A DNA stretch of 9,189 bases, taken from Solobacterium sp. (GTDB lineage Bacteria > Bacillota_I > Bacilli_A > Erysipelotrichales > Erysipelotrichaceae). The stretch is from contig JAEEHG010000142.1 in the NCBI GenBank assembly GCA_016280695.1, positions 1-9,189 of the forward strand, read 5' to 3'. Below are positions 1 to 5,965 of the stretch, piece by piece. Below the pieces are notes generated by a model. The model saw only the letters and a list, made by a program, of their open reading frames with translations, ran no database searches and had not been told where the DNA came from. The stretch's first letter is position 1; every line of letters starts with the position of its first letter. A program made the translations under genes and the position numbers.

Positions 1-1
1 C

Positions 2-337
2 AGCAGGCGGGAACCGGCCGCGGCAGCAATCCTGATGTGGGGAGCCGGGGATGCCATGGCGGCCCTGATCGGGATTCCGTTCGGGCGCCATAAGGTGCAC
101 TGGCGGCTGACGGACGGAAAGAAATCATGGGAAGGCACCGGTGCGATGTTCGTGACTTCCCTGCTCACGGGGCTGGTGTTCTTCCTGCTGTACTGCCATA
201 TGCCGGGCAGCGTGTGGCTGCGGGTCGCATGCGCGGCACTTGCCGGGGCATTGACGGAACTGATCTCGCCGAGTGAATGGGACACCGTAACCGTACCGGT
301 GGTCATCCTGGCAGTCCTGCTGGTGTGCGGTCTTTGA
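2..337 (+). CDS. C-terminal part of a polyprenol/diacylglycerol kinase or CTP-transferase family membrane protein (5' partial)
   Basis: The reading frame is open from the left edge, so the true start lies outside the window; about 111 residues are visible before the TGA at 335-337. The visible part carries the signature of the SEC59/DGK1/VTE5-type CTP-dependent lipid kinases and related phosphatidate cytidylyltransferases. A GDAMAALIG motif is followed by FGRHKV and then by KSWEGTGAMF, the usual GDxxAAxxG...GxxK...KSxEG order for nucleotide and metal binding at the membrane. At least three hydrophobic segments follow, ending at the extreme C-terminus. Bacterial members are thought to phosphorylate a lipid alcohol such as dolichol, phytol or diacylglycerol, or to activate phosphatidate; the exact substrate cannot be read here. 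The next gene starts 9 bases after this stop and its SD overlaps the stop region, so the two are probably co-transcribed although their functions look unrelated. Confidence 0.72.
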   Translation, partial: SRREPAAAAILMWGAGDAMAALIGIPFGRHKVHWRLTDGKKSWEGTGAMFVTSLLTGLVFFLLYCHMPGSVWLRVACAALAGALTELISPSEWDTVTVPVVILAVLLVCGL

Positions 338-346
338 GGAGGCATG

Positions 347-1690
347 ATGAAACAGATTTTGAACCCGCTGTTTGGTTTTGACGAGTATACGCCGGATTGT
401 GAACCACACGTGTTTGCCGGCCGGCTTTATCTTTACGGTTCCCATGACGTTTACCGCGGGGACCGCTACAGTCCGGGGAATTATACAGCCTGGTCCTGTC
501 CCGTGGACGATCTTTCCGACTGGCGCTGTGAAGGGGTCATCTACCGCCGCGGCCAGGATCCGCATGATCCCGCCGGTACCCGCTGTCTCTACGCACCGGA
601 TGTCATTGACGCCCCGGATGGGAAATTCTATCTCTACTATGAACTGGAAGGTGTTGACGGCATCAGCGTGGCTGTCAGTGACTCCCCGGCCGGACCGTTT
701 TCCTATTACGGGCAGGTGGCATATCCCGCCGGGGTGAAGCGGGAAGAGCTGCCGTTCTATCCCTTCGGTTTTGACCCGGGCCTGTACCGGGAAGGCAGCC
801 ATGTCTATCTGGTCCTGGGCTTTTCCGTGGACTTTCCGATTGCCGGCATGGACCTGAAGCCGCAGAACATGAAAGGGGCATTCATCACTGAACTGGAAGC
901 GGACATGCTTACGATGAAAACCATTCCGCAGTATGTGATCCCGGGCTGCGGGCAGGGTGAGGGGACTTCCTTTGCCGGGCATGAATTCCTGGAGGCTTCC
1001 TCACTGCGGAAATATGACGGGAAATACTATTTCATCTACTCTTCCCAGCACCAGCATGAACTCTGCTGGGCGGTGAGCGACAGTATCTTCGGGCCGTATG
1101 AATATCAGGGTGTGCTGATCTCCAACGCTATGGAAAACGGGAATCTCCGCGGCAACTGGGCCAATAACCACGGCAGTGTTGTACAGGCCGGGGACCGGTT
1201 CTATGTGTTCTATCACCGTCATACGTGCGGAACCCAGTACAGCCGTCAGGCCTGCGCCGAACCGATCCGGTTTGAATACGGCAGATTCGTTACGGCTGTG
1301 ATGAGTATGGAAGGGATCGGCGGCAGTGACCTGGACCCGGGCAGGTATGCGGCCGGGCATGCCTGTTTTGTGCGGGACGGCACCGGCGGCACGTTTATCC
1401 CATTCGGGGCCGTGCCCATGGATACGGCCCGGATCGACCGGGACAGGGTCATCAATATCCGTGAATCGGCGGTGGTCTTCCGGCATATCGGGAAACTGAA
1501 GAAAATCGAACTGGAACTGAACGGCACAGCCGGCGGCACGGTGGAACTGTTCATCAACGGGATTTATGCCGGCACAAAGACACTGCAGGACAGTGTCCGG
1601 TTTGCGGCAGCGGCGGAGCATGCGGAAGCGGAGCTGCGCTTTCACAGCCCGGTGCCCGTGAGCCTGCTTACGGTCAGTTTTACGGATTAA
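347..1690 (+). CDS. Glycoside hydrolase family 43 protein (beta-xylosidase/alpha-arabinofuranosidase type)
   Basis: A 447-residue protein with the five-bladed beta-propeller layout of GH43 enzymes, which hydrolyse xylosides, arabinosides or related sugars with inversion. Candidate catalytic residues are Asp17 in PDCEPHVF (general base), Asp85 in YAPDV (pKa modulator) and Glu216 in EFLEASS (general acid). His275 in NNHGS is the usual active-site metal-binding or structural histidine. After the propeller (about residues 1-335), roughly 110 residues contain beta-rich sequence that may be a small accessory or carbohydrate-binding sandwich. No signal peptide is present, so it probably acts in the cytoplasm on imported oligosaccharides; no transporter is visible. 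Two tandem ATGs exist (344 and 347). The SD GAGGAGG ends at 342, only one base from the first but four from the second, so I chose 347; a four-base gap is also used by the gene at 4739. The substrate is not predictable from sequence alone. Confidence 0.85.
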   Translation: MKQILNPLFGFDEYTPDCEPHVFAGRLYLYGSHDVYRGDRYSPGNYTAWSCPVDDLSDWRCEGVIYRRGQDPHDPAGTRCLYAPDVIDAPDGKFYLYYELEGVDGISVAVSDSPAGPFSYYGQVAYPAGVKREELPFYPFGFDPGLYREGSHVYLVLGFSVDFPIAGMDLKPQNMKGAFITELEADMLTMKTIPQYVIPGCGQGEGTSFAGHEFLEASSLRKYDGKYYFIYSSQHQHELCWAVSDSIFGPYEYQGVLISNAMENGNLRGNWANNHGSVVQAGDRFYVFYHRHTCGTQYSRQACAEPIRFEYGRFVTAVMSMEGIGGSDLDPGRYAAGHACFVRDGTGGTFIPFGAVPMDTARIDRDRVINIRESAVVFRHIGKLKKIELELNGTAGGTVELFINGIYAGTKTLQDSVRFAAAAEHAEAELRFHSPVPVSLLTVSFTD

Positions 1691-1753
1691 ATATATAGAT
1701 AAATAGGAGTGGAGATATCTGCTATACTGAAACTGTATCAGCGGAGGGAACGC

Positions 1754-2818
1754 ATGAAAGAATACAGAATTGCGGTTATTGCCGGGGACGGAATCGGCCC
1801 GGAAGTGATGCACGAAGGCATCAGGGTATTGGAAAAGATTGCGGAGCTGGACCCGGAAATCAGGTTCTGCTTTACGGAATTCCCGTGGGGCTGTGAGTAT
1901 TATCTGGAACACGGGGAAATGATGCCGGCAGACGGCATGGATATCCTGAAGGACTATGACGCGATCCTGCTGGGGGCCGTAGGCTATCCGGGGGTACCGG
2001 ATCATATCTCGCTGCGGGATCTTCTGCTCAGGATCCGGCATGGTTTTGACGAATATGTCAATGTGCGGCCGGTGCAGCTGATGCCGGGCGCGCCCTGCCC
2101 GTTAAAGGATGTTAAGCCGGAGGATATCAACATGATTTTCATCCGGGAAAACAGTGAAGGGGAATACCATGGCAGCGGTGCCTGGCTGTATCCGGATACG
2201 CCGCAGGAGGTGGTCATCCAGAATGGTGTCTTCTCACGGATGGGCTGTGAGCGGATCATGCGGTATGCCTATGAGCTGGCCCGGAAGAAACAGATGACGC
2301 TGACTTCCATTTCCAAGGGCAACGCGCTGAATTATTCCATGGTTTTCTGGGATCAGGTCTTTGCGGAAATCGGGAAGGAATATCCTGATGTGAAGACCCA
2401 GACATTCCTGGTTGACGCGGCCAGCATGTTCATGGTGAAGGATCCGAAACGTTTCCAGGTCGTGGTGGCATCCAATCTGTTCGGGGATATCCTGACGGAT
2501 CTTGGCGCGGCGATCTCCGGCGGTATGGGCCTGGCATCCGGTGCCAATCTGAACCCGGAACGGAAGTATCCGTCCATGTTCGAACCGATTCACGGCTCGG
2601 CTCCCGATATTGCCGGCCAGGGTATTGCCAACCCGCTGGCGATGATCCGCTCCATGGCGGACATGCTGGAATTCTTCGGCCATGACGCGTGGGCAGGGAA
2701 AATCATGAAAGCCATTGAGACCATGGTGGAAACAAAAGATTCACTGACCATTGACCTGGGCGGAACAGCTTCAACGCAGGAATGCGGTGACGCACTGATC
2801 CGCCTGCTGGAAAAATAA
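1754..2818 (+). CDS. Tartrate/D-malate dehydrogenase-type beta-decarboxylating dehydrogenase
   Basis: A 354-residue NAD-dependent hydroxyacid dehydrogenase of the isocitrate/isopropylmalate dehydrogenase superfamily. It starts with the GDGIGPEV signature. Substrate arginines fit Arg93, Arg105 and Arg131; catalytic Tyr138 lies in RENSEGEY and Lys188 in SKGNAL; metal-binding Asp221, Asp245 and Asp249 lie in LVDAAS and NLFGDILTDLG. Compared from memory with Escherichia coli DmlA, segments such as VPDHISL, YVNxRPV, PCPL, ANLNPER and EPxHGSAPDI match, which favours the tartrate dehydrogenase/D-malate dehydrogenase branch over leucine-pathway LeuB. No leuA, leuC or leuD gene lies nearby. The likely reaction is oxidative decarboxylation of D-malate to pyruvate and CO2, or oxidation of tartrate. 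The start at 1754 has GGAGGG at 1743-1748; an upstream in-frame GTG at 1709 lacks a well-placed SD. It probably forms an operon with the peroxiredoxin-like gene 13 bases downstream. Confidence 0.82.
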   Translation: MKEYRIAVIAGDGIGPEVMHEGIRVLEKIAELDPEIRFCFTEFPWGCEYYLEHGEMMPADGMDILKDYDAILLGAVGYPGVPDHISLRDLLLRIRHGFDEYVNVRPVQLMPGAPCPLKDVKPEDINMIFIRENSEGEYHGSGAWLYPDTPQEVVIQNGVFSRMGCERIMRYAYELARKKQMTLTSISKGNALNYSMVFWDQVFAEIGKEYPDVKTQTFLVDAASMFMVKDPKRFQVVVASNLFGDILTDLGAAISGGMGLASGANLNPERKYPSMFEPIHGSAPDIAGQGIANPLAMIRSMADMLEFFGHDAWAGKIMKAIETMVETKDSLTIDLGGTASTQECGDALIRLLEK

Positions 2819-2831
2819 GGAGGAAAAAAGA

Positions 2832-3383
2832 ATGACGAAACTGCATACCGGGGATGTGATGCGTGACTTCACATTCCGCACTCCGTTCGAAACCGGCCGC
2901 GTCCTTGGCGAAACAGTCCGGCGGGTTCCCGGCAAGACGGCGCTTGTTTTCCTGCGGTATCTGGGCTGCACCAGCTGCCAGTTCGAAATCCGGCAGTACG
3001 CGCTGAACTATGAAAAGATCAAAGAGACCGGCGGGCAGATGCTGATTGTGCTGCAGTCAGACCCGCAGCGGGTGGCGGACGAAACAAAGGATTTCCCGCT
3101 GCCGTTTGAAGTGATCTGTGATCCGGACCGGGAACTGTACCTGGAATTTGAAATCCCGGTCGCGAAGGATAAGGATGAACTGCATGACTTCAACTCCGAG
3201 AAGTGGGCTGCCAAGCGGGCAATTGTCAAGGCGGCCGGCCTGACCCACGGTGCTTATGAAGGGGAGGAACTGCAGCTGCCGGCAACGTTTGTCCTTGATC
3301 ATGACCTGAACATTGTATTCGACTACTACGGCAAGGCCAGCAATGACAATCTGTCAGCAGAGGAACTTGCCAGACTGCTGTAA
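2832..3383 (+). CDS. Peroxiredoxin-like (AhpC/TSA-type) thioredoxin-fold protein
   Basis: A 183-residue soluble protein with a thioredoxin-like fold. After about 35 residues comes a hydrophobic strand and then RYLGCTSC, with Cys46 and Cys49 in a CxxC arrangement at the N-terminus of the first long helix, as in the AhpC/TSA_2 'peroxiredoxin-like' group. A later strand, LIVLQSDP, and the segment CDPDRELYLEFEIP are typical of peroxiredoxins. The PATFVLD strand near residue 156 supplies the cis-proline expected opposite the redox cysteine. The likely role is thiol-dependent peroxide reduction or disulfide exchange in the cytoplasm; the physiological substrate is unknown. Start ATG 2832 is preceded by AAGGAGGA with a normal eight-base spacing. 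It follows the dehydrogenase by 13 bases and is closed by the terminator at 3393, making it the last gene of that run. Confidence 0.75.
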   Translation: MTKLHTGDVMRDFTFRTPFETGRVLGETVRRVPGKTALVFLRYLGCTSCQFEIRQYALNYEKIKETGGQMLIVLQSDPQRVADETKDFPLPFEVICDPDRELYLEFEIPVAKDKDELHDFNSEKWAAKRAIVKAAGLTHGAYEGEELQLPATFVLDHDLNIVFDYYGKASNDNLSAEELARLL

Positions 3384-3392
3384 TAAAAGAAA

Positions 3393-3429
3393 GGCTGTCC
3401 GGATTGCCTCCGGACAGCCGTTTTTCTTT
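3393..3429. terminator. Bidirectional Rho-independent terminator between convergent genes
   Basis: A perfect 10-bp stem, GGCTGTCCGG (3393-3402) with CCGGACAGCC (3410-3419), and a seven-base loop are followed by a T-rich run (3421-3429) on the plus strand. The purine-rich bases 3383-3392 give a T-rich tail when read on the minus strand, so the hairpin can stop both the peroxiredoxin-like gene and iadA. Confidence 0.92.
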
Positions 3430-3433
3430 CGGT

Positions 3434-4585
3434 TTATTCGAATTTTCCCTTCATCAGGATGTTCTTGTGATCGACAGCCAGTCTGCCGCGGGCAAAGACT
3501 GTATCGACTTCCATATCATCGTCATAGATGATGAGGTCAGCATCGGCACCGGCCGCGATGGTGCCCTTGATACCGGTCTGGTTGATGATTCTGGCCGGGG
3601 TAATGGTGAGCAGCTTCAGGGCTTCTTCCAGCGGTACATTCTTTTCCTTGACCAGGACTTTAATCAGCTGGTGCAGTGACTTCGGGGTGCTGTAGGTCAG
3701 GCCGATGAGTTCTTTCTTTTCGTTGAACTTCGGCATGGAGCCGTAACCGTCACTGGTCATGGTCATGTTGTCATAACCGGCTTCGGCAAAGGCGTGGACA
3801 AGCATGTCCGCCATCTTCCGGTTGTCTTCAAGGGTTTCACCGGCAGTGACGTCAATGAAGCCGCCGCGCTTCATGAATTCGATACCGTCTTCGAACAGGC
3901 CCGGGTTTCTGGTCATGTGGGTCGGCAGGAACTTGGAAATCGGCACCTCGGCATGATCGATGGCATAGAACAGCGGTTCCAGCTTCCGCGGGCTGTCACC
4001 CATGTGGATGCAGGTAAAGCCGGCTTTACCGGCCAGCAGGCCGCCGCGTCTTGCGGCTGTGGCAAGGCGGATCAGTTCTTCGCCGGTGATATTGGAGCTG
4101 CGGTGGTCGGACATGGATGTCTTGACACCGATGATCTGGCTGAACAGCATGATATCGCGTTCCGCGTCACCGGTCAGGGTGACGGTTGGCAGGCCGTAGG
4201 AACCTGTCAGCATGAAGCAGGTGATGCCGAGTTCATTGTAGGACTTTGTCTTTTCGAGCAGGTTTTCGAGGCTGCGGGAAATGCCGTCTGTACCAAGCAG
4301 GCCGACAACGGTTGTCACACCGCTGCCGACAATCACGGACAGCTGGGATTCCGGTACTCTGGTGGTCGGGCCGCCTTCACCGCCGCCGCCGGTAATATGT
4401 TCGTGGATGTCAAGATATCCCGGCACAACCATACGGCCGCCGGCATCGATTTTCTCGACTTCATCGATGGCGTCATATTCATCGATTTTGTCGGCCAGAC
4501 GGACGATCTTCTCACCTTCAATGAGAATGTCTTTTTTGCCCAGGGGAGCCGGTGCGTACACCAGGGCATTTTTAATGATTTTCAT
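3434..4585 (-). CDS. iadA: Isoaspartyl dipeptidase (beta-aspartyl-peptidase)
   Basis: A 383-residue amidohydrolase, close to the roughly 390 residues of E. coli IadA. It cleaves beta-aspartyl dipeptides that arise from isoaspartate damage in proteins and so returns aspartate and amino acids to the cell. The binuclear zinc site can be read completely: HEH at residues 61-63, the lysine expected to be carboxylated (Lys155 in GVKTSMSDHRS), His194 in IHMGDSP, His223 in PTHMTRN and Asp279 in TSDGYGSMPKF. The IadA-specific glycine-rich loop TGGGGEGGPTTR (65-76) with Glu70 follows the HEH motif. Start 4585 is chosen because GGAGG lies ten bases upstream and the protein then begins at the first beta-strand, MKIIKNALVY. 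The frame stays open for 27 codons further upstream, but that part overlaps the promoter region and is unlike the family. It is a single-gene unit, convergent with the peroxiredoxin-like gene and divergent from the SGNH hydrolase gene. Confidence 0.93.
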   Translation of the reverse strand: MKIIKNALVYAPAPLGKKDILIEGEKIVRLADKIDEYDAIDEVEKIDAGGRMVVPGYLDIHEHITGGGGEGGPTTRVPESQLSVIVGSGVTTVVGLLGTDGISRSLENLLEKTKSYNELGITCFMLTGSYGLPTVTLTGDAERDIMLFSQIIGVKTSMSDHRSSNITGEELIRLATAARRGGLLAGKAGFTCIHMGDSPRKLEPLFYAIDHAEVPISKFLPTHMTRNPGLFEDGIEFMKRGGFIDVTAGETLEDNRKMADMLVHAFAEAGYDNMTMTSDGYGSMPKFNEKKELIGLTYSTPKSLHQLIKVLVKEKNVPLEEALKLLTITPARIINQTGIKGTIAAGADADLIIYDDDMEVDTVFARGRLAVDHKNILMKGKFE

Positions 4586-4612
4586 TATAATTATTCCTCC
4601 GTTGTTAATTTC

Positions 4613-4641
4613 AGCGTATGTCATCTTCAAAGATTCGTCAA
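4613..4641 (-). promoter_or_regulatory. Candidate iadA promoter
   Basis: On the minus strand TTGACG (4641-4636) stands 17 bases from TACGCT (4618-4613). The -35 is good and the -10 is poor, so this is only a candidate. It is suitably placed 28 bases upstream of the iadA start. Confidence 0.28.
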
Positions 4642-4660
4642 TCAGACGTTTTTTCCCGAT

Positions 4661-4689
4661 TTGCATGTTTTTTCATGTATCATTATTTT
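4661..4689 (+). promoter_or_regulatory. Candidate promoter of the SGNH hydrolase gene, overlapping a CATG-T6-CATG element
   Basis: TTGCAT (4661-4666) and TATTTT (4684-4689) are separated by 17 bases on the plus strand; a TATAAA at 4689-4694 is an alternative -10 without a matching -35. An imperfect inverted repeat, TGCATG and CATGTA around six T (4662-4679), overlaps the -35 and spacer and could be a regulator site. The 153-base gap 4586-4738 holds both divergent promoter candidates and nothing else I can support. Confidence 0.33.
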
Positions 4690-4738
4690 ATAAAACCCGC
4701 ATAGACAAAGACGATGCGCGGTGAACAGAGGAGGAATT

Positions 4739-5440
4739 ATGAAAGTATTGTTTATCGGCAACAGTCACACGTTCTTCAACGACATGCCCGAACTGTTTGC
4801 GAGATTCTGCGAAACAGACGGACAGAAGCCGGAAGTCACCATGCTGGCTTATCCGGGCAAGTATCTCGACTGGCATATGGACGAATACTTCGCCACCCGG
4901 TTCAACATTCTTTACGGCGGCTATGACTACTGCGTGATCCAGCAGGGTGCCCACCCGTTCCCGGAAGTGGAAAGCACCTTCACGAACGCCAAGCGGATCA
5001 TCGAAATGTGCCGGACCGCCGGTACTGTGCCGGTGATTGTCATGACCTGGGCGGAAAAGAGATTCCCGGAAAACCAGGCCAAGATGATCGACTGCTATAC
5101 AAAACTGGCAGCGGAAACCGGGGCCCTGCTTTCCCCGGTCGGCCTGGCCTGGCAGAAGCTGCAGCAGGAACATCCGGAGATCGAACTGTACTGGAAGGAC
5201 GGCGAACACGCTTCCCTTTACGGTGACTACCTGATCGCTGCCGCTGACTATGGTGTCATCACCGGCAAGACCGAACTGGATCTGCCGCCGATCGGCCTGG
5301 ATTTCATGAAGGACAAGGATCTCGGCAAGCCGCGCCGGCTGATTGAAGATCCGGCGGAGACAGGTGTTGACCTGGATCCGGAAAAAACCGCTGTGATTCT
5401 GGCTGCGGTCAGTGCGGAACTGAAAAAACTGAAGGCATGA
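4739..5440 (+). CDS. SGNH/GDSL-family hydrolase (esterase/lipase-like), cytoplasmic
   Basis: A 233-residue protein. It opens with a beta-strand and FIGNSHTF, the block I motif of SGNH hydrolases with Ser9 as nucleophile. A glycine at residue 40 (AYPGK) is a plausible oxyanion residue. VIQQG at 66-70 occupies the block III position, with Gln where many family members have Asn. DGEH at 154-157 supplies the Asp-x-x-His of block V. No signal peptide or membrane segment is visible, so it probably acts in the cytoplasm as an esterase or deacetylase on a small or carbohydrate substrate. After block V there are about 75 more residues, rich in charged side chains, that the SGNH core does not explain. 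Start 4739 has AGAGGAGG four bases upstream; an in-frame GTG at 4721 lacks an SD. The gene is monocistronic, with a hairpin directly after its stop. Confidence 0.78.
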   Translation: MKVLFIGNSHTFFNDMPELFARFCETDGQKPEVTMLAYPGKYLDWHMDEYFATRFNILYGGYDYCVIQQGAHPFPEVESTFTNAKRIIEMCRTAGTVPVIVMTWAEKRFPENQAKMIDCYTKLAAETGALLSPVGLAWQKLQQEHPEIELYWKDGEHASLYGDYLIAAADYGVITGKTELDLPPIGLDFMKDKDLGKPRRLIEDPAETGVDLDPEKTAVILAAVSAELKKLKA

Positions 5441-5466
5441 AAAAAAGCCGGGCAACCGGCTTTTTT
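5441..5466. terminator. Perfect bidirectional terminator
   Basis: AAAAAAGCCGG (5441-5451) pairs without mismatch with CCGGCTTTTTT (5456-5466) around the tetraloop GCAA. The symmetric A/T arms provide a U-tract in either direction. It serves the SGNH hydrolase gene (stop ends at 5440, directly adjacent) and the metalloregulator on the other strand (stop at 5474). Confidence 0.93.
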
Positions 5467-5473
5467 CTTCTTG

Positions 5474-5860
5474 TTATTCTGTTTTGATTCCTGCTTTTGT
5501 AACGTAGTCCTTGATCCGGTCGAACGTTTCACCGCTCAGGTCGTGCTCGATTTTGCAGGCATCATCTTCAGCGGTTTCCGGGTCGACGCCGAGCGCAATG
5601 AACAGGCTGGTCAGCAGGTGATGCCGTTCGGCTGTCCGCCGGGCAATTTCATACCCCGGCTCCAGCAGTTTGATTGAACCGTCACGGTCCATCTGGATAT
5701 AGCCGTTTTCACGCAGCTTCTTCATGGCTACGCTGACACTCGGCTTGCTCAGACCCCGGTCCTGGGCAATATCGACAGAGCGGACATATCCGTTTTTTTC
5801 CTGCAGGAAAAGAATCGTTTCAAGATAATCTTCAGCAGACTGATATATTTTCATTGCCAT
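5474..5860 (-). CDS. DtxR/MntR-family metal-dependent transcriptional repressor
   Basis: A 128-residue regulator with the compact MntR architecture: an N-terminal winged helix (residues 5-70; recognition helix near SKPSVSVAMKKL) and a C-terminal metal-binding and dimerisation region, without the SH3-like third domain of DtxR. Aligned by eye with Bacillus subtilis MntR (Asp8, Glu11, His77, Glu99, Glu102, His103), the ligands here are Asp11, Glu14, His80, Cys102, Glu105 and His106. The cysteine at the Glu99 position is the residue found in DtxR and IdeR (Cys102), so the site is a hybrid and Mn(II) or Fe(II) specificity is uncertain. The start at 5860 has AAGG six bases upstream; the second ATG at 5854 is too far from it. 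It is divergent from the DUF3783-like gene. No metal transporter lies in the window, so its main targets are elsewhere or it controls the neighbouring divergent unit. Confidence 0.9.
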   Translation of the reverse strand: MAMKIYQSAEDYLETILFLQEKNGYVRSVDIAQDRGLSKPSVSVAMKKLRENGYIQMDRDGSIKLLEPGYEIARRTAERHHLLTSLFIALGVDPETAEDDACKIEHDLSGETFDRIKDYVTKAGIKTE

Positions 5861-5880
5861 ACATAACCTTTCTGGTATTT

Positions 5881-5886
5881 ATTATA
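5881..5886 (-). promoter_or_regulatory. Candidate -10 element of the metalloregulator gene
   Basis: A perfect TATAAT is read on the minus strand (plus-strand ATTATA at 5881-5886), about 20 bases upstream of the ATG at 5860. No good -35 is found 16-18 bases upstream; the spacer contains a run of eight T. Confidence 0.38.
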
Positions 5887-5914
5887 ATCGAACGGCAAAA
5901 AAAACAGAACCAAA

Positions 5915-5943
5915 TTGATTCATCGGGAAAGACCGATTATCAT
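5915..5943 (+). promoter_or_regulatory. Promoter of the DUF3783-like/AAC(3) unit
   Basis: TTGATT (5915-5920) and TATCAT (5938-5943) are 17 bases apart. Transcription would start near 5950, just before the weak SD AGGGAA at 5951-5956 and the ATG at 5966. This placement argues against the in-frame upstream ATGs at 5915 and 5942, which lie inside the promoter. Confidence 0.58.
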
Positions 5944-5965
5944 GAATAACAGGGAAAAGAGAACA

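Noticed and set aside
125..982. Long open frame on the minus strand (285 codons)
   Set aside because: Lies antisense to the lipid-kinase-like and GH43 genes, gives a Cys/His/Arg-rich sequence with no domain, and has no SD; a by-product of GC-rich codons.
1723..1728. TATACT as a -10 for a promoter in front of the dehydrogenase gene
   Set aside because: No -35-like hexamer at 16-18 bases upstream; the gap has no terminator either, so read-through from GH43 is as likely.
1001..2041. 346-codon open frame on the minus strand
   Set aside because: Antisense across GH43 and the dehydrogenase gene, both with intact catalytic motifs; the product shows no family resemblance.
1754..2818. Assignment as LeuB (3-isopropylmalate dehydrogenase)
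   Set aside because: Segments such as VPDHISL, PCPL and ANLNPER fit DmlA/TtuC better and no leucine-pathway genes are adjacent; kept only as an alternative.
4586..4666. In-frame 27-codon N-terminal extension of iadA
   Set aside because: No SD at the upstream ATG, overlaps the promoter candidates, and the family begins at the MKIIKN strand, which has a good SD at 4596-4600.
3794..4693. 299-codon open frame on the plus strand
   Set aside because: Antisense to iadA, whose metal ligands are all intact; the translation is a His/Gly/Asp-rich shadow.
4688..5455. 255-codon open frame on the minus strand
   Set aside because: Antisense to the SGNH hydrolase and runs through the terminator hairpin; no motif.
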